A stretch of DNA of 64,000 bases, from contig CM043958.1 in NCBI GenBank assembly GCA_014529385.2, positions 155,218,793 through 155,282,792 on the forward strand. The letters run 5' to 3'. This DNA comes from Adiantum capillus-veneris. Taxonomy: Eukaryota; Streptophyta; Polypodiopsida; Polypodiales; Pteridaceae. The notes beneath the pieces are model-generated. The model saw only the letters and a program-made list of their open reading frames with translations. It did no database searches and was not told the origin of the DNA. Each line of letters starts with the position of its first letter. The stretch's first letter is position 1. Below are positions 43,808 to 54,408 of the stretch, one piece after another. The translations under genes and the position numbers were made by a program.

Positions 43808-44655
43808 TTATCCACACTTGTCGTACAAAGTGAGCTTATACAGCCCACGGCACAAAAGGCCAGATGCAACAATTTCATCACCAAAACTGAGATCATGAAC
43901 TATACATCTGTCATCCACAAATTTGACGACAAGTCCAAGTCTAGCAAGTGCGGATATAGACGAGAGATTCTTCTTGATCCCAGGTACATAAAGTGCATCA
44001 ACAAGTGTGAAAGAACTGCCATTAGCAGCAGTAAGCACAATCTTTCCAACTCCCTGAACTGGATAAGAGGCATTGTTGGCACAAGTGACTGAATTCCCAT
44101 GAGGGACAGACCCGAGAGAGGTAAACAATTCACGATGTGAGGTAATGTGCTTTGTAGCACCACTGTCAAAATACCACACATGTGAATTTGCAGCAACTGA
44201 CAAGCATGCATCATGGACAGCAGGATTGTAAGTGCACTCTGCACTAAAAGCCCATTCTACATCAACATCAGCATCACAGGCTCCTTTCACAGAAGACTCA
44301 ACAATGGCTACATTTGTAGTGGAACCAACATTTGCAGTGGAACCATCCTCTTTCTTCTTAGCCTCTTTGGCCTTCAACTTAGGACACGACTTGATCAAGT
44401 GATCATTAGCTTTACAATAATGGCAACGCATCTTCTGTTTGCCCTTATCACCAGAATTGCCAGACGAAGTGCTGCCAGCAGAAGCATTAGGAACATAAGT
44501 TTTGCCACTCGCAGCAGAACCATAAGAAGTGGCTGCATTACTGTTACCACCCTTTCTTTGAGAAGCAATAAAAGCCTGTTCAACTGCACGCTGCCTAGTT
44601 TTGTTTTTTCTGAAAAGTGACTCTTGCAACAGCAATGTGCATAATGCATCAATTT
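43808..44655 (-). pseudogene. Copia H nucleocapsid and protease
   Basis: A basic stretch (SLFRKNKTRQRAVEQAF), Ser/Gly linker, zinc knuckle CHYCKANDHLIKSC, then the protease with WYFDSGATKHITSHRELF (catalytic DSGA) and LYVPGIKKNLSSIS. Its frame is -1 relative to the gag frame upstream; the change occurs near 44645-44655. Confidence 0.88.
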
Positions 44656-45273
44656 GACAACTTCAGGATTTCCTTGGGTCATCAGTCTCCAAGTACTAGC
44701 AAACGTCTGGTAAGAATCTGGTAAGGCATCAAGAACAGTCTGCACAAGGGAATTGTCTGAAATGACTTCACCTGCAGAAATAAGCAGCTCATTGATATCC
44801 TTGACACTAGCAAGGAAAGTGTCCATATCATCTTCCTCATGCATAATCTTCGACTCCATCTCTTTATGCAGCAAAGCAATTTTAGCCTCATTGCGACTTG
44901 CATTAAGACCTGCTAGAATATCCCAAGCTTGTTTTGCAGATTTTGCCGAACGGATGTGAGGAACAATGGTGCGCTTCACAGACAACGCAATCAATGCATG
45001 AGCCTGCGCATCCTTAACATCCCAACGAGCTTGTTCTGCTGTAGGCAAAACAACTCTAATAGCTGCAATCCTTGCATCAAGACCTGCAACATCCTCAACA
45101 TCGCCAACATCCTTAAAACCAGGACGTACATCAATGCCCTGCACAACGTTCCAGACGCCCTTTGACACAAGAACATGTTGCATCATATAAGACCACATAG
45201 GGTAGTTGTCCCCATCCAACTTGTCCTCAGCAGCAAACATCTTGAACACATCTGTGTTGTTGTTGTCAGCCAT
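44645..45273 (-). pseudogene. Copia H gag
   Basis: From ATG 45273 (MADNNNTDVFKMFAAEDKLD): GDNYPMWSYMMQHVLV, then UBN2 with SAKQAWDILAGLNA and LDALPDSYQTFASTW. The frame leaves the gag sequence at PEVVKLMHYAHCCCK, where the homologous protein would continue in the -1 frame as IDALCTLLLQE. The same change is seen in H2. It forms the particle. Confidence 0.88.
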
Positions 45274-45619
45274 GGTAAATGCTGCATCTGATGTGAAAAC
45301 TGCCCGAAAATAGGAGAAACGGAGCGGGAACAACCTGTGCGATATAGCACAAACCGTAGAAGACTATAAGGCACCTGTTATGCAGAAAACGGCACTAACA
45401 AATTTTGCACAAAATGACGAAATAGCTTGTGTAGGAGTGCATGTAGTGGAAACGGAGGCCGAAATGAGCCCAAATCAAAATTCAGAGCAGACCGAGCTCT
45501 ACGATCTCACCCAAAATATTTGTTGACCTGAGAACGCTTGCCAAAGCTTACTGAAATCGGAGAAAGTGAGCAGGCGTGTGCTGGAGCAGCTGGCGACTAA
45601 GCCCGGGAGGACGCGACCT

Positions 45620-45631
45620 GCTCTGATACCA
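45620..45631 (-). other. Copia H primer binding site (tRNA-iMet)
   Basis: The minus strand reads TGGTATCAGAGC, two bases inside the 5' LTR. Confidence 0.96.
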
Positions 45632-45633
45632 AT

Positions 45634-45860
45634 TGTTGGAATTAGGATTGCAGAGAAACACACATAGCTTGGAGAAGACGAAGGAAGCTCAAGGCACACA
45701 ATAGAGAGTGTATTACTTAGTGTGCAATGGAAAGATGGATAGCCCTAGAGTGATGGGCGTATATACAATGCACGGGGGAAAAAACCTCCTAAAGAGGGAA
45801 AAAATGCCCCGGCGGTCCTAGTGTGTTCACACACATCACTACCACATGTATATGGTAACA
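45634..45860 (-). repeat. Copia H 5' LTR (227 bp)
   Basis: Pair of 41418-41644 with 5 mismatches and no gaps by my count. Confidence 0.97.
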
Positions 45861-45865
45861 TCTCT

Positions 45866-46920
45866 CCCGCAACTTTTGGTGGCCTCAAATGTGGAAGCTT
45901 GTCAAGGAGCATGTAGGAACTTGTGACACTTGCAATAGATCAAAGGTCCCTTGTCATCATCCTCATGGGTTACTCCATCCCTTGCCCATTCCAACCAAAC
46001 CATGGTCATCCAGCTCCATGGATTTCATTGTAGAGCTACCCTGGTCACAAGGATTTGACTCCATTTTAGTAGTTGTGGATCGGTTTACAAAAATGGCACA
46101 CTTTATCCCAACCACTAAAACCATCACCAATGAACGTACGCCCAAACTCTTTCTACATCATATCTATCGTTATCACGGATTACCGGATGACATAGTTTCT
46201 GATCGAGGCCCACAATTCATCTCTAGCTTTTGGAAAAGCTTATTCAAGCTACTCGAAGTACAAATCAACCTCTCCTCAGCCAATCACCCACAAAGTGATG
46301 GACAAACAGAGAGAGTAAATCCAGTTTTGGAACAGTATCTCCATTGTACTATCAATTATCACCAGGATAATTGGGTCGAGCTCCTACCGCTAGCAGAATT
46401 CTCCTATAATAACAGTTTTCATGCCTCCAACCGTCAAACTCCATTCTTTGCCAATTATGGTCAACATCCCAAACAGGATATCCACAGACACTATCAAGTC
46501 AAGAATCCAGCTGCTGTTCATTTTACACAACAATTATCTGCAATTCACAAAGAACTTACAATTCATATCAAAGAAGCTCAATCCAAGTATAAGGAAAGTG
46601 CAGATCTCCATCGCATGCATCATCCAAAATACAAAGAAGGGGATAAAGTGTGGCTTCTCCGACGTGATCTGCGTTCGTCTCGTCCCTGTCAAAAGCTTGA
46701 TTATCGAAGGCTTGGCCCGTTCAAAATTATCCGTCAAGTCAATCCAGTCACCTATCGACTCCGATTGCCCTCATCCATGAAAATCCATCCGGTCTTTCAT
46801 GTCTCAGTCCTAGAACCTTGTCACACATCTAAGATCCCAGGAAGAGCCCTACAACCACCTCCTCCGGTTGAGATTCAAGGACATGACGAATATGAGGTCG
46901 AGAAAGTCGTAGATTCTTGA
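45866..46920 (+). pseudogene. Chromovirus G integrase core, resumed after Copia H
   Basis: RNFWWPQMWKLVKEHVGTC then CDTCNRSK completes the H2C2 zinc domain. The core follows with D in SMDFIVELPW, D in IVSDRGPQF and E in QSDGQTERVN. The C-terminal GPY/F-like part (YRRLGPFKIIRQVNPVTYRL) and KIHPVFHVSVLEP follow. It ends at TGA 46918-46920 inside the chromodomain. The open frame of 343 residues is well kept. Confidence 0.92.
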
Positions 46921-47100
46921 GTTTCGCGTGGCAGGTTACAATACTTGGTGCATTGGAAAGGCTATGATGTTAGTGAATGAACCTGGGAACTAGCACACAA
47001 TCTACAACATGCATCTCTCAAAGTCCAAGAGTTCCATCAACAACATCCATGGAAGCCCAACTCAAGGAACACCACAGCTCCTCGTGGAACTCGTCGCTAA
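46880..47100 (+). pseudogene. Chromovirus G chromodomain
   Basis: DEYEVEKVVDS, stop, VSRGRLQYLVHWKGYDVSE, stop, TWELAHNL: the canonical chromodomain with its aromatic cage positions (Y, W, then W). Such domains steer integration to histone-marked chromatin. Two TGA stops (46918-46920, 46978-46980) interrupt it. A short basic tail ends at TAA 47099-47101. Confidence 0.88.
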
Positions 47101-47111
47101 AGGAGGGGGTA
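47101..47111 (+). other. Chromovirus G polypurine tract
   Basis: AGGAGGGGGTA directly before the 3' LTR, the expected plus-strand primer. Confidence 0.85.
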
Positions 47112-47112
47112 A

Positions 47113-47758
47113 TGTCATGGATGCTTGAGAGTCAGTCGCTGCCTGCATCATCGCCTATGTCATCGCCTACATCATCAGTAGGAGGCTCTTGAAGAATATA
47201 GAAGGATCTAGAAGATTCTAGAAGTTTCTAGAAACATGGAAAAGATTCCAAAAGAATCTAGAAGTTTCTAGAAAGCTTTAGAAAGTTGAAGAAGGATCTA
47301 GAAGGTTCTAGAAGAACTAGAAGGATTAAGAAGTTTCTTAAAGCTTGGAGAAGATTTCGGAAGAATTTAGAAGTTTCTAGAAAGCTCTAGAAAGTTGAAG
47401 AAGGATCCATAAGGTTCTAGAAGAACTAGAAGGATCAAAGAAGATTCTAACCTCCTCAAGTAACCTCCTCAAGCACTAGTATAAATAAGGGTCTTGGGCC
47501 ACAAGACCCTCAGTCTTGCCAACACCAGTTGTGAGGCTCCTGTGAGGAAATCCCTATTCTAGTTCTTATGGTCAAGTCTTGTCCTTGCAATCAAGCCTTG
47601 TCTTGTACTCAAGTCATGTAATCCAAGTCTTGTATCTAGCTCTCTTAATAAAAGTATTAAGTCTTATAATCAATATTAAGCTTATCATCAAGTCCAAGTT
47701 CTTGTACATTGTGAGCACCTCCTATTGCTCTCTTCTAGCCCTATACGCGCTCATAACA
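47113..47758 (+). repeat. Chromovirus G 3' LTR (646 bp)
   Basis: TGTCATGG to CATAACA, followed by GATAT (47759-47763). Longer than the 5' LTR by an extra GAA/TTC repeat block around 47340-47400. Confidence 0.95.
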
Positions 47759-47976
47759 GATATAGGATCAAAATATACAACATCTTTTGGTCCACTAAAA
47801 TTGGGGTCTACACCTATGGGCCTAACTCTACCTAGGTAGATTACTTTAGACACTTGATCAAACACCCAATGATTCTGTGATACTTGGACACCATCTACTA
47901 CAAGGATTTTCTTTGGATTCTCTGTCCCAATGAAAAAGTATACTTCAATCAATTGAAGATCTTCAGCCCATTTGAG
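47759..47976 (-). pseudogene. Element F unrecognised ORF, cut by chromovirus G
   Basis: The minus strand is open from 47976 without an ATG: KWAEDLQLIEVYFFIG, KKILVVDGVQVSQNHWVFDQ, VSKVIYLGRVRPIGVD, ending DVVYFDPIS at the G insertion. When the duplicated GATAT is counted once, the frame runs on across the join for about ten more codons to a stop. It sits where gag would start after the PBS, but resembles no gag or pol domain I know. Confidence 0.45.
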
Positions 47977-48322
47977 TCACTTCATAATTTAGTGCCAAAC
48001 TTTCTAACTCTCTCACATTAATGAAGAAAATTCCACCAGATCTTGATGAGCTGATCCTCCAAGTGGGAGGAGAAAATCTCCTATCTAGCCATTTCATCAT
48101 GCTTTTTCACATTGAATAGCGCCGAATAGGCAAGCCCTCATGAACTAATGTTGAAACCCATGAATTTGCAATATGCCTGATGGTAGTCTTCCTGCAATGA
48201 TGGGCACAATCAATTTTCTTTCTTCCTCTCTCTCAATATTTCTTTAAATAAATTTGTGAAAACCCATTTCTTTCAACCTAACTCCTTAAACTTTTCCTAG
48301 GTTCAGGATCTAATTAACACAC
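47977..48322 (-). other. Element F leader
   Basis: About 350 bp between PBS and the unrecognised ORF; no feature seen. Confidence 0.5.
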
Positions 48323-48334
48323 GCTCTGATACCA
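48323..48334 (-). other. Element F primer binding site (tRNA-iMet)
   Basis: The minus strand reads TGGTATCAGAGC, two bases inside the LTR edge at 48337. It proves the 48337-52077 copy is the 5' LTR. Confidence 0.93.
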
Positions 48335-48336
48335 AG

Positions 48337-51300
48337 TGAGAGGTCCCCAACCCGCTGACACCAAAGTCGAGATGGAATCCTTGACAATTCTCTAGGCCTA
48401 TTAAAAGTTGGAGTCTCTAAACAAGAAGGGTCCATGGAATAGACCTTTGCCATTGGCAATGGCTTGGGACTATAGCCCTAGAAGAAGACCTAGTCTTGTC
48501 TCACAGCGAAAACGGGACATAATCCTAAAAATCTAAATTTTTTTCGGCCCTACAACTTTCGTAAATTGAGCTAAGGTATCCTCAACCAACGCTTTTTTCC
48601 CCGATAATAGATATGAGGGCACCGTTTGCTGGTGCACTCCTCTTCTAATTGAAGAAGTCTTCTAAACATTTTTAGTGTGTGGAGGTGGATAGTTACCTAA
48701 CTAATTAGGTCCACATGTCCTTGATTGACAACCTTATCAATCCCCACTTACCACCCTGCACTCACACATGATTCTTTGTTTCCTAATTACTACCACTTTC
48801 TTTTGACATGTAAAATAATAGTTTCTTTTTTAACTTTCCCGTACAATAGTTTATTAAAATAAGTCTTGAAAATCAACATTAAAACAGTCTTTTAGAAAAC
48901 ATACATATTTAAACTGAAGACAAGGTACGATCACTTATAATATTTCTTGATAACCCTGACCCGTACTCCACTTGTCTCATGGCCACCTAAGGGTAAAAAA
49001 CACATTCCTTATTTATATTTTGGGGTGAATATATCACCAAAAGATTGGGGTGCCCATACACCAAACCAGTTGCCCATACAACCAGGCGGCTCCCCTAGGA
49101 TAAGAAAATGGTATCCTAACTTATATAGAAACATCAAGACATGACGGAGTAGAAAATCATCGTTCATGGGGGTAACCGACTTATAAGTGGACTTAAAGTC
49201 ATCATTATTCATCAAATATACCAAGGAATCGGAGGTGTCTTGAGACAAGCTTTCTTAAGGATGATCAATCATATCTTTCCTAGTTCAATCAGCCTAACAA
49301 AAAACATTTCTTTCTTAGTTCAACCAGGTTTAACCCAAAACAATTCTTTCCTAATTTACAAACAAGTGTACGTGGGTTTCTTGGAAGATACCCTTTCAAT
49401 TTTCAGCCAATCTTATATTTTCATAAATCTTTACCCACTCTTTGACGTATGCAATGTTGTTACTTAAAAAGAACTTGAATTACTTGAAACTTAAACTATA
49501 ATGAAGACCCACTTAGGATTGGTCGGTTATCTGTTGAACCTCTGGGGCATGTACGCCCTCATTAGTAAGCCTACTATGATCGTAAGAGCCCGTGGTTCTC
49601 TTTGAAACACTATCTTCTTCATCAGTTTGTGGGTTTACTTGTGTACCCTTTGGAGCCATAACTTCTATTCTTATAGAAGGGATGTCTACTTGTAGAAGAT
49701 TTTATTTTTTTGATGTGATAACTCCGTCTTATAAATGGAATCTCTCCCCACATTTCGGCTTTCGTGGGGAGGCCATAACTTTTACAAATCAATTCCAAAT
49801 TTATCAAAGTTTGGGGATTTAGAACCTACTTTATAAGATCTTTCCAATGATATGTTGGTTGATAAGGTTTTGACAAAGCGTTTATGTACTTCACCGGGTT
49901 GACCACTTTGGAAAAGAGAGGCAAAGTCAAACCTCCTTATAGGGCCCCTTTGAGAGTCCATATTCTCTCTAATGATACCTAGCTAAACTGATTTTTTGTC
50001 TATGAGCTAATTACCTTGGCTTGCTAATGGTGTTTTCTATCTTTGATAATTACCATGTAATTATGTCAGCTAATTGACTATTTTTTTCCTTCAATTTACA
50101 AGAAAGCTAAGACAATTTTAGCTTAATTAATTAGGTAAATTGATTTTTTGTCTATAAGCTAGTTATCCCGGGTTTTTAGTGGTGTTTTCTATCTTTGATA
50201 ATTACCACGTAATTATCAAAGCTAATTACCAAATTTCTCCCTTCAATTTACAGCCAGAATTAGGTAAATTTAGCTTAATTAATTAGCTAAACTAAAGTTT
50301 TTATCTATGAGCTAATTATCTTGGCTTGCTAATGGTATTTTGTATCTCTATAATCATCATGTAATTATATAAGCTAATTAACTAATTTCTCCCTTCAATT
50401 TATAGCTAGAATTAGATACTTTTAGCTTAATTAATTATCAAAACTAATTTTTTTTTCTATGAGATAACTATCTTGGCTTGATAATGATTTTTTCCATCTT
50501 CCATAATTACCATGTAATTATCTAAGCTAATTAAGTAATTTTCTCTTTTGATTTATAATAGACCTCAAATAATTTTAGCATAATTAATTAGCTTAACTGA
50601 TTTTTAATCTATGAGCTAATTATTTGGGCTTGCTAATGGTGTTTTCTATCTTTAATGATTACCATGTAATAATCTAAGCTAATTAACTAACTTCCTCCCT
50701 CAATTTACAACTAAAATCAAATAATTTTAGCTTAATTAATTAGTTAAACTACTTTTTTTGTTTATGAGCTAATTTATATCCCAAATTTCTTATGATTTTT
50801 TTATCTTTGATAATTATCATGTAATTATCTAAGCCAGTTAACTAATTCTCCTCTTCAATTTCCAACTAAAATCACATCATTTTATCTTAATTAGTTATCT
50901 AAACTACTTTTTTGTATATGAGCTAATTATTGCGGCTTGCTAATGGTGTTTTCTAATTTTCATGAGTACCATGTAATAATCTAACCTAGTTGACTAATTT
51001 CTTTGTCAATTTACAAACAAAATCAAATAATTTTAGCTTAACTTAATAAATAAACCATTCTTTTTGTCTATGAGCTAATTATCACAAGTTTTTTTTTTAC
51101 AGTTAGATCTATCTTTGATAAATATCTCATTGTTATGTAATCATTTTTTTAAAAATCATCTTCATTAAAATTCAACCAAAAACATGGTTTTTTGGATTAG
51201 ATAAGTAGTAAAAATGATTAACTAATTAAGTGCTAATTCTCATGAGTTATTCACACTTAAAACTATCATGGATATTTAGCTTGTGATTTATTAAGCTAAT

Positions 51301-52077
51301 GTACTAAATTTCTCATCAATTTCAAGGCTTAAAACAGTTAATTTTTGCCTAATTAATTCCTAAAATTTAGCTAAAAATTAATTAAGAAAAAATTTATCAA
51401 AAAAATCAAGATATAATTTTTCTAGCCTCCTAACATTATAAACAAGCTCTGATAATTATCTAATCTTTAATGACATAATTTTCTTTAATTAAGACCAAAA
51501 TTGATCAATTTTAGCCCTAATAGGGGTTCATGTCTAGTTAGATTAATAATTCTAATCATAATTTGAAGAATCAGCAATATTTTAGTATTAAGAGTGTAAT
51601 TTTATAATAGGGAGAGGTTTAATCTTCTTAATTCGATTTAATTACGAAAAATAAATATAGATTAGTATATTTCTACTAGAATTTTTCTCTATAGTGATTT
51701 TTGGCGCAAAATCTCTCTATGCTAGAGTGATATAGCGAGGTCTCCGAGTCTGGATCAGTTTGTGAAGCATAGGGTCCTATTTATAGTTTTTTTTTGGCAC
51801 TCATATGCTCTCATTGACTGAAATTGGCAGTTACTTGCAGCTCAAGCAACCCTTAGCCTCCACACAATGCTCCCTACTACTAAATCAATCTTGAGCAGGT
51901 CAGTGATGATCCTACACAACACCTACCCACTTTGATTTTTTACCTTGCTAATTTTTAAGTCTATTTACTACTTAAACAATAAATACATGAGAAAAGATCT
52001 CGGAGGTTATAAAAATTCTTCTAAAAGTCTTTTGCTTCAATGACTACTAAAACCTTTCAATTAATTTAGCAAATTAA
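48337..52077 (-). repeat. Element F 5' LTR (~3.7 kb, outer end damaged)
   Basis: Homologous to 32625-36316 from TGAGAGGTCCCC to GCAAATTAAA. The last ~15 bp with the CTCTCA end are replaced by other sequence, so no target-site copy can be read. It has a block near 49860-49980 that the other copy lacks. Confidence 0.82.
50001..51220. repeat. ~152-bp AT-rich tandem array in F 5' LTR
   Basis: The marker tatgagctaatta or a close variant starts at 50001, 50153, 50306, 50458, 50610, 50763, 50917 and 51069: periods 152, 153, 152, 152, 153, 154 and 152. It matches the array in the other LTR. Confidence 0.93.
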
Positions 52078-52295
52078 AGTAGAAGTGAAAACTTCTAGAG
52101 GGAATAGCCGGGTCGGTTTTTACCTAAATTTAGTTCTGAAAATTCGTAGCTATAGGTTTGTTGTGCTTAAGATTCACATTGCATGAAGGCCTTGAGGACT
52201 CATGTCCACTTCATCTTTGCATCACTATTCGCTCCAATCAAGCAACAATACGAGTGACCGCTGTTAAGGGTGCGTGACTTTGTTAGTGAGGAAAT
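52078..52295. other. Junction sequence between F and J
   Basis: 218 bp of unassigned sequence; no gene or repeat identified. Confidence 0.5.
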
Positions 52296-52821
52296 TGTCA
52301 CAAATGCGAGCTCCCAGAAAAGTTTGGAAGGTTCTAGAAGGAAGATCCTAAAAGATTCTAGAAGCTCATACTGAAAGCTTCTAAGGTATTGTCTGCATCA
52401 TTGCTTCGGTTATCACTCAAGCAATATCCATGTGTCATATCTCCTACACCATGTGTCACCATGCATATGCACCATGTGTTGCTATGCATGTCATGCCATG
52501 TGGCAAACTCTTGTATTGACGTGTGTCCCTCTTAACCTCCTTAAGCTCTAGTATAAATGGAGGTCTTCGGCTACAAGCTCTTCAATCTTGCCAGCACCAG
52601 TTGTGAGGTTCTTGCGAGGTAAGTCCTCTACGAGTTCTTGTCTTGTTGTTGTAATCAAGCCTTGCTTTGTACTCAAGTCTTGTAATTCAAGTCTTCTATC
52701 AAGTTTTTTAATCAAGTATTAAGTCTTGTAATTAAGGTTAGATTTATAATCAAGTTCCAAGCTCTTGTATATCGTGAGTGCCTCCTCTCATGCTTCTCTA
52801 GCTTGAGACATGCTCAAAACA
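52296..52821 (+). repeat. Element J 5' LTR (526 bp), relative of the G LTR
   Basis: TGTCACAAATGCG to CTCAAAACA, followed by GTTTGGCAAGACTAC, the same 15 bases that follow the G LTR. It has TATAAAT at 52552, heat-shock units (GAAGGTTCTAGAA 52327-52339; TTCTAGAA near 52354) and AATCTTGCCAG at 52584, again 32 nt after TATA. Confidence 0.88.
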
Positions 52822-52857
52822 GTTTGGCAAGACTACACTTCTTTATCTGTCCTAGAC

Positions 52858-53400
52858 ATGGAACCTGTATTGGAAGGTGTTGTGTCCAACTTGCAAAAGT
52901 TGCAGCAACAAATTCAGGAGCTACATGCACAATGGCAAGTAGAGCAACCACACTTGCTAAGTCCAGTGGTGCAAGAACTTCAACACCCAGTCCAAGAACT
53001 ACATGAAGCCAACACGTGCCAAACTTCACCTGTGGTTTCACCTAATTCACCACAATAAATGAAGGAGCCCAATGTCAACCTACTTGAAAAGTTTGATAGG
53101 ACAAGATCAAAGTTTAGATGCTTCTTTCAACAAGTGAAGCCGTTTATATGCATGCAACCAGAGTTTTACTTGAATGGTGCTTCTCATCAGCACTCTTCTC
53201 TTAGCACACTTTGGAGAAGTAGTTGTCGAAACCAACCTTCGCATGGAACAACAAGGCTATCGGCCTCCTTCATTCATTGGTGGAGAAGGAAAAACAAAGC
53301 CTTTCTTTGGGGGTATTTACCACTAGCATGTACTTCCACATGATGTTGTCTCAGATTGATGGCCACAATTCATGTCGAGCTTTTGGAGAGGATTATTCAA
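52858..53400 (+). pseudogene. Element J gag joined to an integrase fragment
   Basis: Starts MEPVLEGVVSNLQKLQQQ, matching the G gag start, stops at TAA near 53056, and continues EPNVNLLEKFDRTRSKFRCF as the capsid. Around 53350 it jumps to a degraded integrase stretch (GPQFMSSFWRGLFKHL-like, matching G near 46205-46250). The whole of protease, RT and RNase H is missing. Confidence 0.8.
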
Positions 53401-53414
53401 GCATTTAAGAGTAC

Positions 53415-53530
53415 GCATTCTTGTTTTGTGTTTGAGTCTTGTTCTTGTAATCAAGTCTTTCCTTGTACTCTAGTCTTTTATCAAGTTTTTTAATCAAGTA
53501 ATAAGTCTTGTAATCAAGATTAAGTTTATA
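53415..53530 (+). repeat. Element J LTR fragment (3' side)
   Basis: Similar to 52640-52755 of the J LTR (tcaagttttttaatcaagta, then aagtcttgtaat). It breaks off at a GA microsatellite. Confidence 0.75.

Positions 53531-53532
<2 letters not shown>

Positions 53533-53600
<68 letters not shown>
53533..53600. repeat. (GA)n microsatellite
   Basis: About 34 perfect GA units between the J LTR fragment and the Copia I LTR. Confidence 0.97.
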
Positions 53601-53603
<3 letters not shown>

Positions 53604-54086
53604 GAGTATACACGATATGCATAAGTGTGGGCTACGTCCATGGGAAAGCAACCATTGATTTGCATTTCAAATTAGAAGTAGGTTACAGATGGATTAGCAA
53701 CCCTTAATGGAACTCCCACCTTGCTTCACTCTCTTACTCAACCTCACACACTTTCCACCATACAACAATTTTGTGTGTAGAAGAGGTCTCCTTTTATAGG
53801 CTAAAAGGGTTTCCCTCTCTCATGACAGACACTTGTATGTATCCGCCCTTGGGTAGACAAGTTTTCCTAGAAAACAACAACCGATCGTTGAACGCCGACC
53901 ACTGGCCAACCAATTGTTTTTTGATCACTTTCCAACTACAGTCCGGCCATAATATTTTGTCAAAAAGGAATATTTTGGTGGGTGATTTTTCTCACTCATG
54001 GTGTCTTCTCCTCATATTGGGAGCTTTACAAATGTGCGTTTTTTAGAATAAAATTACAAGGAGTGAATCAGGCTCCATACTTAACA
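53601..54086 (-). repeat. Copia I 3' LTR (~486 bp)
   Basis: On the minus strand it starts TGTTAAGTATGG at 54086, just after the purine-rich CCAAGTGGAAGAT, and has CCTATAAAAGGAGACC near 53800. The far end (plus-strand TGAGAG at 53601) is inferred; the GA microsatellite adjoins it. Confidence 0.7.
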
Positions 54087-54102
54087 ATCTTCCACTTGGA
54101 GA

Positions 54103-54303
54103 CCGATCTCCACACCGAACGTGTGAGTGTTTTCCATTTTAGCTTCTTATCCTTGAATGTTGATTGAAGATGAGAAAAATCTCAACTTCTCCTTGTCAAT
54201 TAACATGTCTGTAGGATTCTCACTTGTGTACACCTTCCCAAGCTTTAGTTGTCCCTCTTCCAAAAGAGAGCGTATGAAGTGATGTCTCACCTCTATATGC
54301 TTC
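54103..54303 (-). pseudogene. Copia I RNase H C-terminus
   Basis: The minus strand after H2 continues KHIEVRHHF-, LEEGQLKLGKVYTSENP- and DKEKLRFFSSSINIQG-like sequence, ending in a stop near 54160, then the polypurine tract. It is colinear with 56554-57060 once H2 is removed. Confidence 0.83.
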
Positions 54304-54408
54304 TGTTGGAATTAGGGTTGTAGAGAAACGCACACAGCTTGGAGAAGACGAAGGAAGCTCAAGGCACACAATAGAGAGTGTGTTACTTAGTATGCAATGG
54401 AAAGATTT
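54304..54408 (-). repeat. Copia H2 3' LTR, truncated (105 bp)
   Basis: Matches the first 105 bp of the H LTR in plus orientation, up to CAATGGAAAGAT. Confidence 0.93.

Larger units (their letters stand above)
41418..45860 (-). mobile_element. Ty1/Copia retrotransposon H, complete ends, RT core deleted
   Basis: 227-bp LTRs at 41418-41644 and 45634-45860 differ at 5 positions by my count (97.8% identical), so insertion is recent. Target-site copies TCTCT lie at 41413-41417 and 45861-45865. The minus strand carries iMet PBS, gag, zinc knuckle, protease and integrase, then jumps to RNase H: the central RT is missing. It splits the integrase of G. A sister copy, H2, lies at 54304-56548. Confidence 0.97.
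37506..47758 (+). mobile_element. Ty3/gypsy chromovirus G (Tf1/Tcn1-like), with Copia H nested inside
   Basis: Complete element: LTRs 37506-38098 and 47113-47758, perfect GATAT target-site copies, gag, zinc knuckle, protease, RT, RNase H, integrase and a C-terminal chromodomain, then a polypurine tract. RT and integrase wording (for example WSSSSMDFIVELP, GRLQYLVHWKGYD) is closer to Tf1, Tcn1 and sushi-type chromoviruses than to the common seed-plant clades; this is by memory of families, not by search. Several stops and frameshifts disable it. Copia H splits the integrase at 41418-45860. Confidence 0.95.
32625..52077 (-). mobile_element. Large-LTR, non-autonomous retroelement F, twice invaded
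   Basis: Two direct copies of a ~3.7-kb sequence (32625-36316 and 48337-52077), both starting TGAGAGGTCCCCAACCCG, flank the region. An iMet PBS on the minus strand sits just inside the right copy, making it the 5' LTR. Without the nested G insertion (37506-47758) the internal part is only ~1.8 kb: an unrecognised ORF and a gag fragment, no pol. It resembles LARD or TR-GAG elements moved by others. The LTR copies differ at roughly one base in five or six in the blocks I compared, so F is old. Confidence 0.8.

Noticed and set aside
50001-51220. CRISPR-like array
   Set aside because: The period is regular but the whole unit repeats, with no unique spacers, and it sits in a plant LTR.
32625-52077. 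The 3.7-kb repeats as a plain segmental duplication
   Set aside because: TGAGAG/CTCTCA ends, a PBS just inside the right copy and gag between them fit LTRs much better. The damaged outer end of the right copy leaves some doubt.
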